Shown here in pieces: positions 16,865-26,099 of a DNA stretch of 64,000 bases. The translations under genes and the position numbers were made by a program. Numbering within the stretch: position 1 is the first letter of the stretch; each line of letters begins with the position of its first letter. The notes beneath the pieces are model-generated. The model ran no database searches. It was not told where the DNA came from and saw nothing but the letters and a program-made list of their open reading frames with translations. Origin of the DNA: Gammaproteobacteria bacterium (GTDB lineage Bacteria; Pseudomonadota; Gammaproteobacteria; Arenicellales; UBA868); assembly GCA_022450155.1 (NCBI GenBank), contig JAKUQR010000012.1, forward strand, positions 1 to 64,000, in the 5' to 3' direction.

Positions 16865-17749
16865 GTGTCTGATCTGATGAGTGACGGCACAATCCAAGCG
16901 TTCAGCTGGCCGGAAGGCGCCCGGCTTGCGCTTTCCATTGTGGTCAACGTTGAGGAGGGTGCAGAGCGTTCGGTTGCTGATGGTGATTCAGGTCCGGAGC
17001 CGGTCGATGAACTGGGTATCGCGCTGAAAGGTGAGGTCCGAAATTTTTCCAACGAAAGCAACTACCGCTATGGCATCCAGCGCGGCGCGCCGCGGGTACT
17101 GGATATGCTCCGGCTATACGGGGTGCCAGCGACGTTCACCTGTGCTGCCCTGAGCCTGGAGCGGGCGCCGCAGCTTGCCCGGCAGATCGTTGACGAGGGT
17201 CATGAGATCTGCGCGCACGGCTGGCGCTGGACCTATCAGCACCGGATGTCTGAGGAAGACGAACGCGTCTTTATCGAAAAAGCCAGTGACTCCATTCTCG
17301 ACAGTTGCGGCCAGCGACCGGCTGGCTGGCTGTCCCGTTACCTGACATCAGCGAATACCGCCCGCCTGCTTGCCGAGGCTGGCTTTTTCTATCACATGGA
17401 CGACTACTCCGACGACCAGCCTTTCTGGCAACGTCAGGGTGACACATCGATCCTCGTTCTACCCTACGCTGTGGACACCAACGACATGAAGTTATGGACC
17501 ACGCCGGCGTACAGCCCGTCGGACTGGTTGCAGTATGCCGTCGATACCTTTGACTGTTTGTATGAAGAGGGCCGGACCCAGCCTCGGATGATGTCACTGG
17601 GACTTCACCTGCGTGTGATCGGACGGCCGGGCCGCATCGGTGCGCTTAAAGAGTTTCTTGAACACGTCAGGTCGCAACAGGCGGTCTGGTTCGCCCGGCG
17701 GATCGATATTGCCAAATGGTGGTCAGAACATCACCCGTTGAGCAACTAG
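16865..17749 (+). CDS. PuuE/allantoinase-type polysaccharide-deacetylase family protein
   Basis: 294 aa from GTG 16865 (an ATG four codons on is an alternative; neither has a clear ribosome site). Features of the PuuE-like branch of the NodB superfamily: NVEEG at 28-32 in place of TFDDG, YRYGIQRGAPRVLDML near 67-82, EICAHGWRW at 114-122 with metal-binding H118, and LGLHLRVIGRPGR near the C-terminus. This branch hydrolyses small ring amides or N-acyl compounds (allantoin, for example) rather than polysaccharides. Sitting in a run with an amidase and a CoA ligase, it may open or deacylate a nitrogen compound. Substrate unknown. There is no signal peptide, so it acts in the cytoplasm. Confidence 0.85.
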   Translation: MSDLMSDGTIQAFSWPEGARLALSIVVNVEEGAERSVADGDSGPEPVDELGIALKGEVRNFSNESNYRYGIQRGAPRVLDMLRLYGVPATFTCAALSLERAPQLARQIVDEGHEICAHGWRWTYQHRMSEEDERVFIEKASDSILDSCGQRPAGWLSRYLTSANTARLLAEAGFFYHMDDYSDDQPFWQRQGDTSILVLPYAVDTNDMKLWTTPAYSPSDWLQYAVDTFDCLYEEGRTQPRMMSLGLHLRVIGRPGRIGALKEFLEHVRSQQAVWFARRIDIAKWWSEHHPLSN

Positions 17750-17751
17750 CT

Positions 17752-19125
17752 ATGGACAGTATCGATACGATCGCACGACACGTGACCCAGACCAGGTTTG
17801 TGGATCTTCCTGACGATGCTGTTGAAGCGACCTGCAAATTCATCCTGGATACGCTGGGGGTAGGTATCTTCGGCAGCAGCGGTCCTTGGGTCGAGGAGTT
17901 GATCTCGGCACAGGGTGGTCCACCGACCAGTGGGGTGGCCCGTGTGTTTGCCAGACCAGTGACGCTCGGCGCTGCGTCGGCTGCGCTGTGTAATGCCTAC
18001 CAGATGCACAACTCCGAGTTCGACTGTGTGCACGAAGGTGCAGTGGTGCATGCCGTGACGTGCCCCCTGGCGGTAGCTCTGGCCGAGGTCGATCGCCAGA
18101 ACATTGATGCGGGCAGACCCGTGACCGGCCAGCAACTTATCCGCGCTATTGCGCTGGGTGTGGATGTCGCCTGTCATTTAGGTGTCGCCAGTACCAGTGC
18201 CCTTAAGTTTTTCCGACCCGGGACCTGCGGCGCATTTGGTGCGACGGCGGCACTCGCGGTATTGCGCGGCTTTGATACGGCCTGCCTGGTCAGTGCGTTC
18301 GGCATCGTACACGCCCAGTTGTGCGGCACCATGCAGGCACATACGGAGGGCTCTCCTTTGCTCGGTATGCAGATGGGATTTAATGCGCGTAATGCCGTGT
18401 TGGCCTGTGATCTGGCTGAGCGAGGTGTGCCTGGGCCGCGCGATGTTCTGGAAGGCCCTTTCGGTTATTTTGCTCTGTTTGAATCGAGCCACGATTTGGC
18501 GAGCGTTCTGCCCCAATTGGGTCAGCAGTGGCGAATCACGGAGATGGCCCACAAACCGTTTCCCAGTGGCCGTGCGACACACGGAATTGTCGACGGCTGC
18601 ATGACACTGCGCCGCACACACGATATCCTCCCTGAGGCCATCACCCGGGTCAGCGCTCGAGTACCCCCGCTGATTCATCACCTGGTGGGCCGGCCGTGTC
18701 TAGCGGACATGGACATCAACTACGCCCAGCTTTGTGCTCAGTTCGCGGCCGCCCGGATTCTGATTGCCGGAGACCTGGTGACTGAGGATTTCACAGCCAC
18801 TGGCCGCAGTGATCCCGATACGCTTACGCTGGCCGATAAAGTCCAGATTATTGTCGATGACAACCCCGATCCCAACGCGTTAACGCCGGTGACAGTCGAT
18901 ATTGAAACGCACGGCGGGGCTCATCATGAGATAGCTGTCGACACGGTGTACGGTCATCCCGATAATCCGATGACGCGGCAAGACTGGTTGAAGAAATTCC
19001 GGAGTAACTGGCAACACGCAGCCGTTGCGCTGGGTGAGGATGCCCGTGAACGCGTCATTGAACAGGTGGACAATCTACCGGCTGTTGTCGATACGGCGCG
19101 GATCATCGATGACCTGCTACCGTGA
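17752..19125 (+). CDS. MmgE/PrpD family protein
   Basis: 457 aa from the ATG at 17752, 2 bp after the preceding stop; an upstream start would overlap that gene and give a non-family N-terminus. It has the PrpD all-helical first domain (ATCKFILDTLGVGIFGSSG; YQMHNSEFDCVHEGAVVHA) and the smaller alpha/beta second domain (KPFPSGRATHGIVDG near 273-287). Family members dehydrate 2-methylcitrate, isomerise or decarboxylate related acids (itaconate), or have unknown roles. The end overlaps the next gene's GTG by 4 bp (GTGA), implying translational coupling. Confidence 0.9.
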   Translation: MDSIDTIARHVTQTRFVDLPDDAVEATCKFILDTLGVGIFGSSGPWVEELISAQGGPPTSGVARVFARPVTLGAASAALCNAYQMHNSEFDCVHEGAVVHAVTCPLAVALAEVDRQNIDAGRPVTGQQLIRAIALGVDVACHLGVASTSALKFFRPGTCGAFGATAALAVLRGFDTACLVSAFGIVHAQLCGTMQAHTEGSPLLGMQMGFNARNAVLACDLAERGVPGPRDVLEGPFGYFALFESSHDLASVLPQLGQQWRITEMAHKPFPSGRATHGIVDGCMTLRRTHDILPEAITRVSARVPPLIHHLVGRPCLADMDINYAQLCAQFAAARILIAGDLVTEDFTATGRSDPDTLTLADKVQIIVDDNPDPNALTPVTVDIETHGGAHHEIAVDTVYGHPDNPMTRQDWLKKFRSNWQHAAVALGEDARERVIEQVDNLPAVVDTARIIDDLLP

Positions 19126-20495
19126 GCCGTTATTTCACACAGGCTGATTTTCCCGAACTGAACAGGGCGTTTCCCATCGGCGACGCTTTCCTGTCGGGTC
19201 CTGCACAATTCGATCCTGAACGATTGCGGGCTTTGCAGGAGGATCGCTTTTCCCGTGTCGTTGCGCGCGCCTGGCAAATCCCTTTCTATCGTCGGCACTG
19301 GGGCGGGGCAGGCGCGGAACCGGGTGATATTACAAGCCTGGATGATCTCGAGCGATTACCGGTCGTGACCAAAGACCACCTGATGGCCAGTGTTGAAGCA
19401 GTGCCGCCCTATGGGGATTATCACGGCATGACCCGTGCCGACGGCGGGCGCTATCGCACGGTTCTGCAGACCACCAGTGGAACCACTGGCGTGCCTCAAC
19501 CGCTTTTCTTCGGTGCCCGCGACCGGGAAATCCAGAATATTCTTCTCGCCCGTGCCTACCTGCTGCAGGGTCTGAAACCGAACGATGTGGTGCACTCCAT
19601 TTATGGTTTTGGCATGGTCAACGGCGGTCACTATATTCGCGAAGCGATTCTTCACCATACCGATGCCCTGCTGCTGTCAGCCGGTACGGGCACCGAAACA
19701 CGCAGCCGTCAGCAGGTTGAATTGATGCATCGATTCGGCGCGACTGTGCTGGTGGGATTTGCTGATTACATGCTGAGGCTGGCCCAGGCAGCGCGCGACA
19801 CCGGGCTGGCGCCCGGCACGGATATTCCACTGCGGATGATTTCCGGGCACCTGGATCATGATGCCCGCGAGACATTGTCGGGTGCCTGGGGCGGTGCGTC
19901 GGTTTACGACTGGTATGGTGTGGGCGATACGGGGATCATCGCTGCAGAAGGACCTTGTCAGGAGGGTCTTTACGTCTGGGAAGATGCGCACTTTCTTGAG
20001 ATCGTGGCGCCCGAGTCGGGCAAGCCGGTCGCCCCTGGCGAACCCGGCAACATCTGCGTGACGGTGCTTTTTAAGGACACGGTCTACCCCATCATACGTT
20101 TCGACACCCAGGACGTGTCCAGCCTTTTGCCGCCCGATCCGACCAGTGGCATCAACTTTCAGCGCATCACCGGTTTTTCCGGCCGCAGTGACAATATGGT
20201 CAAGCTGCGCGGTGTCAACGTTTATCCAACCGCCATTGGCAAATTGCTGCATGAAATTGAAGGCACCACCGGTGAATACATCTGTCGATTGCATACCTCG
20301 AATGATCAGGACGAACTCACCGTGATCGTTGAATATGTCGGTAGCGATCCCGGATTTAAGGATACATTGGCGCAGTCGCTAAGAGAACAACTGGGTGTCA
20401 GGTTGGGCATAGAACTTGCAGGCAAGGGTGAGACGGCTGCCTTAACCGGGCTGGAAGATCGGCAGAAACCCCGACGGCTGATTGATGACCGCTGA
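19122..20495 (+). CDS. PaaK-type phenylacetate-CoA ligase family enzyme
   Basis: 457 aa from GTG, the length of PaaK. The adenylate-forming P-loop is TTSGTTGVP at about 117-125; YDWYGVGDTGIIAAEG holds the A5-like motif; RFDTQDVSSLLP and GRSDNMVKLRGVNVYP are the A7/A8 region; the C-terminal domain ends QKPRRLIDDR. PaaK enzymes activate aryl or arylacetic acids with ATP and CoA; several relatives activate anthranilate or other heteroaromatic acids. It should make the CoA thioester for this operon. Overlaps: 4 bp with the MmgE gene and 11 bp with the amidase ATG. Confidence 0.9.
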   Translation: MSRYFTQADFPELNRAFPIGDAFLSGPAQFDPERLRALQEDRFSRVVARAWQIPFYRRHWGGAGAEPGDITSLDDLERLPVVTKDHLMASVEAVPPYGDYHGMTRADGGRYRTVLQTTSGTTGVPQPLFFGARDREIQNILLARAYLLQGLKPNDVVHSIYGFGMVNGGHYIREAILHHTDALLLSAGTGTETRSRQQVELMHRFGATVLVGFADYMLRLAQAARDTGLAPGTDIPLRMISGHLDHDARETLSGAWGGASVYDWYGVGDTGIIAAEGPCQEGLYVWEDAHFLEIVAPESGKPVAPGEPGNICVTVLFKDTVYPIIRFDTQDVSSLLPPDPTSGINFQRITGFSGRSDNMVKLRGVNVYPTAIGKLLHEIEGTTGEYICRLHTSNDQDELTVIVEYVGSDPGFKDTLAQSLREQLGVRLGIELAGKGETAALTGLEDRQKPRRLIDDR

Positions 20496-21792
20496 CGTTC
20501 TGCCGACTCTGCCACTGACTGAAGTATCTGAACTTCTGATTCAGCGTAAGGCCAGTCCGGTTGAACTGACCCAGGCCTGTCTGGACCGGATCGAGTCAGC
20601 TAACGGTCAAGTGAACGCGCTGGTGTTTGTCGATCCGGAAACTGCGATTGCGCAAGCGGCTGAAGCGCAACAACGCTATGCTCTTCGGCAACCACTGGGT
20701 CTGCTCGATGGCCTGCCAATCGTGGTTAAAGACAACATTGCTGTCAGCGGCTGGCCTATGACCAATGGCCTGGCGGTCCAGCATACCTCCAGTGCAGATG
20801 CCGATATCGTGAGTCGCCTGCGTCGGCAGGGCGTGGTGATGCTCGGCAGCGCCAATATGGACGAAGGTGCGTTGGCTGCCGCTGGCGTTAATCCCCATCA
20901 TGGCCGCATCATGAACCCGGATTTTCCAGGCTATGCAAGCGGCGGCTCCAGTAGTGGGTCGGCGGCTGCGGTCGCCGCCGGTTTCTGCTGTGCAGCGCTC
21001 GGTACGGATACCCTGGGTTCGGTCCGGTTGCCGGCAGCGTACTGCGGCCTGGTCGGATTCAAGCCAAGTCATGGGCGTCTGTCGACCACCGGCATCATTT
21101 CTCTGCTGCCCGAGCTGGATGCAGTCGGACCCATCACCCGGTCGGTCGCCGATGTTGTCTACCTGATGACTCAGCTTGAGGGGTGGACCGTGTCGGTCGA
21201 GCAGCTTCCACTGGGTCATTTGCGCTGGGGCGTGCCCGATAGTTTCAGTGGGGAAGAACTTGATGTGGATGTCCAGGTGCCGTTTGAGTCGGCGCTTGCG
21301 GGTCTGTCTGCTGTCGTGCGCCCGCAGCCAGTCGCACTTCGCCATTGGGACCCCGGGACACTGCGGCGTTCGGGACTGTTACTGGCAGAACATCATGCGG
21401 CCTGCCACTGGACCGATCCGGCCAGCGCTTATTCGGCACGACTGAGATCGATGCTGCAGTATGGGCGTGAAGCGAGCGCCGATCGGTTGGCCAGGGCGCA
21501 AAGCTGCGTCCGTGAAAGTAAATCGGACCTGCTCGCGTCCTTCACCGAAGTCGATGTGATCCTGATGCCGACGACCCCCCAGACGGCGTTTGACAGTGAT
21601 ACGGCGGTGCCCGTCAATCAGGCCGATTACACAGCACTGGCCAACGCCGCTGGTTGCCCGTCGATTTCTATCCCCTGCCTGACGCCGGCGGCGGGCCGCC
21701 CGGCTGGACTGCAGCTGATGAGCGCGCCGGGCAGTGACGAGAAATTGTTGGCATGGGCTTTACAGGTCGAGCGCTTGTTGGCAGATTGTTAA
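20485..21792 (+). CDS. Amidase (amidase signature family)
   Basis: 435 aa from the ATG at 20485, which overlaps the ligase end by 11 bp. The Ser-cisSer-Lys triad is visible: K82 in VVKDN, the Gly/Ser loop GGSSSGSA at 153-160 with the cis-Ser, and nucleophile S179 in DTLGSVRLPAAYCG. A short linker and a C-terminal half with TPQTAF and GLQLM follow. The enzyme hydrolyses an amide to acid and ammonia. Being in frame-coupled order after the ligase, it probably releases nitrogen from the same substrate. Substrate specificity cannot be inferred. Confidence 0.92.
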   Translation: MTADVLPTLPLTEVSELLIQRKASPVELTQACLDRIESANGQVNALVFVDPETAIAQAAEAQQRYALRQPLGLLDGLPIVVKDNIAVSGWPMTNGLAVQHTSSADADIVSRLRRQGVVMLGSANMDEGALAAAGVNPHHGRIMNPDFPGYASGGSSSGSAAAVAAGFCCAALGTDTLGSVRLPAAYCGLVGFKPSHGRLSTTGIISLLPELDAVGPITRSVADVVYLMTQLEGWTVSVEQLPLGHLRWGVPDSFSGEELDVDVQVPFESALAGLSAVVRPQPVALRHWDPGTLRRSGLLLAEHHAACHWTDPASAYSARLRSMLQYGREASADRLARAQSCVRESKSDLLASFTEVDVILMPTTPQTAFDSDTAVPVNQADYTALANAAGCPSISIPCLTPAAGRPAGLQLMSAPGSDEKLLAWALQVERLLADC

Positions 21793-21859
21793 GTGACTGG
21801 CAGGGTCGGATAGGTCTTTCTGCTAAACTGCCACCGACCTCATCCCCGGGGAATTACCC

Positions 21860-22774
21860 ATGGCAGCAGACCCGAACGAACAACGGCATTCGCAGACGCT
21901 GTTCAGTCAACGTGCCCGTTACCACAGCAGTGAGAACAATTTCGAATTTTCCTGGCCGGCAGTACCGGCACACCAGTTCGTTGAAGAACGCGACCGCGCG
22001 CTGGCTGAGCACACTCCGACGGGGCTGATACCGCTGGATCTGGGGGATGTACTGGGTCTTGATTATCCCGCCACCACGCCAACCCTGCTCACGCGTTACG
22101 CCAAGATCTGTGCCGGGGAGGCGTTATCGGTTTCGTTCAAGGCGGCAGGTGCCGTGTATTACGTTATTCGGGGTCAGGGCTGTTCAACGCAGGATAACGA
22201 CACGATTGAGTGGGGCGAAGGAGATCTCTTTTGTTTTCCCGGTGCCGGCAAGACCGTTCACCGGGCAGGCGGTCGTGACAGTCTTCTGTTCCTGGCGACC
22301 AACGAACCTCTGCTCAGTATTGACCGCCTGAGTCCGCCGCCACCGGCCGAGGCTGTGGTCGAGGCTGTGCACTGGCCGGCAGACGAGATCACACGGCAGT
22401 TTGAGCCGGTACTGAGGCGGCCGATTACCGAAACTACCTCCGGTCACGCGGTACTGTTTTCGAGCACTGCCCAAGGCGGGAGTACCAATATCCTGCCCAC
22501 AGTGAACTGTGCGGTGAACACGTTGGAGAGCGGTAAGGACCAGCGTCCTCATCGCCACAACGGTGTCGCGGTCACCTTGTGCATCCGCGGTCAGGGTGTT
22601 TACTCGCAGATCGATGATCAGCGGGTCGACTGGATCGATTGTGGTGTACAGATCACACCGCCCGCAGCGCTTCATTCCCATCACAATCGTGGTCCGGAGC
22701 GGATGGAATGCCTGATCTTCCAGGACGAAGCGCTCCACTATTACACCCGTACACCGGGCTTCAGCTGGACCTGA
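21860..22774 (+). CDS. Gentisate-dioxygenase-like bicupin
   Basis: 304 aa with two cupin domains. The first is at about 85-155 (VYYVIRGQGCSTQDNDTIEWGEGDLFCFPG), where the metal-binding His residues look lost. The second is at about 225-290, PHRHNGVAVTLCIRGQGVYSQI, keeping H-x-H and a later HSHHN. This layout resembles gentisate and 1-hydroxy-2-naphthoate 1,2-dioxygenases, which cleave hydroxylated rings with Fe(II). Ring cleavage of a compound handled by the adjacent ligase and amidase is plausible. It starts 67 bp after the amidase. Confidence 0.82.
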   Translation: MAADPNEQRHSQTLFSQRARYHSSENNFEFSWPAVPAHQFVEERDRALAEHTPTGLIPLDLGDVLGLDYPATTPTLLTRYAKICAGEALSVSFKAAGAVYYVIRGQGCSTQDNDTIEWGEGDLFCFPGAGKTVHRAGGRDSLLFLATNEPLLSIDRLSPPPPAEAVVEAVHWPADEITRQFEPVLRRPITETTSGHAVLFSSTAQGGSTNILPTVNCAVNTLESGKDQRPHRHNGVAVTLCIRGQGVYSQIDDQRVDWIDCGVQITPPAALHSHHNRGPERMECLIFQDEALHYYTRTPGFSWT

Positions 22775-22787
22775 TCTGCAGTCTGCC

Positions 22788-24008
22788 GTGAGTGTGCTGG
22801 CACCTTCCCTGCGGCGGGATGCCCAAGTCATGGGCCTGGTCGGTCTGGCCCATGCTTCCAGCCATTTTTTCCATCTGGTTCTGCCGCCACTGTTCCCGAT
22901 ACTCAAGCAGGAGTTCGATGTCAGTTATGCGCAGCTCGGCCTTTTGCCGGGACTGTTTTTCGCAGCATCGGGTGTGATGCAGATTATCAGTGGCTTTCTG
23001 GTGGATCAGTTTGGGGCGCGTCGCGTGCTGTTGGCTGGGTTGGCGTTGCTGTCGATCAGCATGCTGCTGTGCGGGCTGGTGTCAGAGTTCTGGATGTTGA
23101 TTCCCCTCGCTGTGGTTGGCGGCGTCGGCAACAGTGTTTTCCATCCGGCCGATCTCGCCATCCTGACCGATAAGGTCAGCCGGCCCCGTCTCGGCCGAGC
23201 CTATGGTATCCATGCGCTGTCGGGCAATATAGGCTGGGCAGCTGCGCCGGTGTTCATCATGACGGCGGTACAGTTCAGCGACTGGCGAACCGCACTGGTG
23301 CTGGCCGGTTGCGTCGGTTTTGCCGTGTTGCTGGTGCTGCTCTTGTCCGGTAGAGAGCTGGTCGAGTCAGCACGGCATGCTGTCAGTACGAGGCGTCCAG
23401 AAGGCACTGCGGGTGACAACGTCCGGATGCTGCTGTCACCCACAGTGGTGTCCTGTTTTCTTTACTTTACTTTTCTTTCTACCGCCCTGATCGGGATTCA
23501 GACGTTCGGCGTCACAGCGATGGTTCAGATCTATTCGGTGCCATTAACACTGGCGACCGCTGGGTTGACTTTGTTTCTTGTGGCGTCAGGTGTCGGTGTG
23601 GTTTGCGGCGGTTTTGCCGCTGACTGGACTGATCGGCATGATGTCATCGCCATGTCGGGTATGACGATCGGTGCGATGGTCTTTTTTGTGATCGGTTCTG
23701 GTTCGATTTCACCCTCAGTGTTGATTCCTGCGCTCATCATCGCCGGGTTTGTTGCCGGGACTACCACGCCGTCGCGCGATATGCTGGTGCGCAAGGTGAC
23801 GCCGGAGGGCGCATCCGGCCGGGTTTTTGGATTTGTTTACTCCGGGCTCGATCTCGGGTCCTGCGTTATTCCGCTGGTTCTGGGCTGGGTGCTTGACCAT
23901 GGATCAGCGCCCGTGGTTTTCTATATCATCGCGAGTATGCTGCTGGTGACCGTGCTGACCGTGGTCAATGTGCGCCGTTACGTACCGGTCCGGCGTCAGC
24001 CTGTCTGA
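22788..24008 (+). CDS. Major facilitator superfamily transporter (1)
   Basis: 406 aa starting at GTG 13 bp after the bicupin. About twelve hydrophobic segments can be traced. After segment 2 a G-x-x-x-D-(R/K)-x-G-R-like loop appears as LVDQFGARRVLLAG; ADWTDRHDVI is the matching loop of the second half. The start HASSHFFHLVLPPLFPILKQEFDVSY is typical of small-molecule MFS carriers annotated as oxalate/formate or fosmidomycin-type. It is probably the uptake system of this operon, or an exporter of an intermediate. Confidence 0.9.
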   Translation: MSVLAPSLRRDAQVMGLVGLAHASSHFFHLVLPPLFPILKQEFDVSYAQLGLLPGLFFAASGVMQIISGFLVDQFGARRVLLAGLALLSISMLLCGLVSEFWMLIPLAVVGGVGNSVFHPADLAILTDKVSRPRLGRAYGIHALSGNIGWAAAPVFIMTAVQFSDWRTALVLAGCVGFAVLLVLLLSGRELVESARHAVSTRRPEGTAGDNVRMLLSPTVVSCFLYFTFLSTALIGIQTFGVTAMVQIYSVPLTLATAGLTLFLVASGVGVVCGGFAADWTDRHDVIAMSGMTIGAMVFFVIGSGSISPSVLIPALIIAGFVAGTTTPSRDMLVRKVTPEGASGRVFGFVYSGLDLGSCVIPLVLGWVLDHGSAPVVFYIIASMLLVTVLTVVNVRRYVPVRRQPV

Positions 24009-24051
24009 TACAGTGATCGCTGTCAGACGGCACCGATACCAGGGGTAAGCT

Positions 24052-25155
24052 ATGGTGCAATACCGACTTACAGAGCTCACAAAGTCACTGCCGGCAACGG
24101 TACCGTTTGTGGGGCCGGAAACGCAGGAACGGGCCCGCGGTGGACCATTTGACGCCCGGATCGGTGCAAACGAAAGTGTCTTCGGACCGTCTCCGGGGGT
24201 GGTAGCTGCTATTGCCGAAGCGGCCAGCAGTGCCTGGATGTATGGTGACCCGGAAAATCACGTGCTTTGCCAGGCGATCGCAGCTCAGCACGGGGTGGAG
24301 CCTGGCAACATCATGGTGGGAGAAGGGATCGATGCTCTGCTGGGTTACGTTGTGCGCATGTTTGTAGAACCAGGTGATTCGGTGGTGACCTCGCAGGGTG
24401 CTTACCCGACCTTCAACTACCATGTCGTCGGTTACGACGGTCAACTGGTAACCGTACCTTACCGTGATGATCGGGAGGATGTGGATGCCTTGCTGGCAGC
24501 GGCCGCTGAGTGTCAGGCCAAGCTGATCTATCTGGCAAATCCGGACAATCCGATGGGTACCTGGTCGTGCGCCGAGAAGATAGACGACATGATTTCGAGG
24601 GTGCCCGCGGGTGCGTTGCTGGTACTGGACGAAGCCTATGGCGAATTTGCCGAACCGGGGACGCTGCCGGAGATCGATGTGTCCAGTGACCGGGTGCTAC
24701 GCTTCCGAACTTTCTCAAAAGCCTACGGGCTGGCGGGGATCCGTTTGGGCTATGTTGTCGGGAACTCGGAGCTGGTGGCCGAGTTCAACAAGGTCCGAAA
24801 TCATTTCGGTGTCGGCCGGGTTGTTCAGGCGGCTGGCCTTGCTGCACTGGCGGACCAGTCTCATCTCGATCGGGTGATTGATCAGGTCAAGGCAGCGCGA
24901 CGTCGAATCGTTGAGATCGCGTCAGACAACGGGCTGGCGACTGTCGACTCGGCCACAAACTTTGTGGCTGTGGATTGTGGCCGCGATGGAGAATTCGCGA
25001 CCCGCGTATTGAACAGTCTGGTTGAACGCGGTATTTTTGTCCGGATGCCAGGTGTGCCACCGCTAAACCGCTGTATTCGCATCACGGCCGGGCTCGATCA
25101 CGAATTGGATGCGTTTGCGGCGGCACTGCCGCTGTCACTTGTCGACGCTAACTGA
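24052..25155 (+). CDS. PLP-dependent aminotransferase, histidinol-phosphate-aminotransferase-like
   Basis: 367 aa, fold type I class II. It has MVGEGIDALLGY for phosphate binding (88-99), NPDNPMGT at 163-170, DEAY at 193-196, and the PLP lysine K223 in FSKAYGLAGIRLGY. The sequence is HisC-like, but the gene is not in a his operon; such stand-alone copies act on aromatic or other amino acids or in biosynthesis. A ribosome site AGGGG lies 6 bases upstream. The 43-bp gap after the MFS gene suggests, but does not prove, membership in the upstream operon. Confidence 0.88.
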   Translation: MVQYRLTELTKSLPATVPFVGPETQERARGGPFDARIGANESVFGPSPGVVAAIAEAASSAWMYGDPENHVLCQAIAAQHGVEPGNIMVGEGIDALLGYVVRMFVEPGDSVVTSQGAYPTFNYHVVGYDGQLVTVPYRDDREDVDALLAAAAECQAKLIYLANPDNPMGTWSCAEKIDDMISRVPAGALLVLDEAYGEFAEPGTLPEIDVSSDRVLRFRTFSKAYGLAGIRLGYVVGNSELVAEFNKVRNHFGVGRVVQAAGLAALADQSHLDRVIDQVKAARRRIVEIASDNGLATVDSATNFVAVDCGRDGEFATRVLNSLVERGIFVRMPGVPPLNRCIRITAGLDHELDAFAAALPLSLVDAN

Positions 25156-25182
25156 CCGCATCGTGTTGCGGACAGGCCAACG

Positions 25183-25923
25183 CTAGAGCAATGACCGAAG
25201 GACCAGTCCCGCACCGAGTAGCACGAGCAGGCCCAGCACTGCCCGGCGGAAACTGCTCTGAGACAGCCTGCGGCGGATCGGTATCCCAAGTTTCAGTCCC
25301 ACCAACATTGCCACTAGCCCGACAAACGATATCTGTGTGGTGTCGACGGTGAAAAGACCCAGCCAGGCCAGACCGATGGCAAACACAACGCTTGAAATCG
25401 TAAACGAGATGTTGATTGCCTGAATGAAAACGTTCCGCTCGAGCGGCAGCGACAACAGGTACGGCAATACCGGCATCACCTGCGAACCGGTGACACCGTT
25501 AACCAGCCCCGTTGTGAAACCGACCGGTATTTCAAGACGCCTGGCGAGCGCTGTGGGCAGTCTGAATGCTGGTTGAGTGATGGTAATCACACCGTAAATG
25601 ATCAGCACCAGGCCGAGTATTGCCGAAGAGATGGTCGGGTCGAGCCACATCAGCAGGGCCAGTCCTATGAAGATTCCTACCGGTGCCGCTGCATACATCA
25701 GTCGAAACTGTATCAGCGTCGCTCGAAAATGCCCGGCATCACGCATCACAATCAGGTTACTGACGACCGAAGGCACAATCAGCAGCGGCAGTGCCTCTTT
25801 CAAGCCGATGGCATAGACGAGAAACGACAGTGCGGTCGTGGCAAATCCAAGACCGGTGGTGCCTTTGACCAGCCCGGCGAACAAAAATGCACCACATACA
25901 ACCAGAATGTCTCCGTTCTCCAA
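25183..25923 (-). CDS. TauE/SafE-family membrane permease
   Basis: 246 aa with eight or so hydrophobic helices and the family signatures AGLVKGTTGLGFATTALSFLVYAIG near 17-41 and VGFTTGLVNGVTGSQVMPVLPYL in the second half. Members export sulfite, sulfoacetate or other small anions, a role mostly inferred from genome context. It converges on the aminotransferase and is divergent from the DUF885 gene. No sulfonate-degrading gene is seen in the window, so the transported anion is open. Confidence 0.88.
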   Translation of the reverse strand: MENGDILVVCGAFLFAGLVKGTTGLGFATTALSFLVYAIGLKEALPLLIVPSVVSNLIVMRDAGHFRATLIQFRLMYAAAPVGIFIGLALLMWLDPTISSAILGLVLIIYGVITITQPAFRLPTALARRLEIPVGFTTGLVNGVTGSQVMPVLPYLLSLPLERNVFIQAINISFTISSVVFAIGLAWLGLFTVDTTQISFVGLVAMLVGLKLGIPIRRRLSQSSFRRAVLGLLVLLGAGLVLRSLL

Positions 25924-26099
25924 TTTTTTGTTTTTCCGGATGTGGCGGTGATCAGACAGGATCTACCCCCAGGGAAGAGGATTTGAGTGTAGGCAATAAC
26001 CGTTGGGATGCCCAGCGTGTCAGACTGTCACTCAATGGCGGTGCGTATTGTCTTGAAGGATCGAATCGCGATGTTCCAGTACACGATAGAAGATCATCG

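Noticed and set aside
25887-26099. Longer N-terminus for the DUF885 protein
   Set aside because: The residues overlap the TauE gene's start and do not resemble a signal peptide or DUF885 sequence; the domain begins near 26100.
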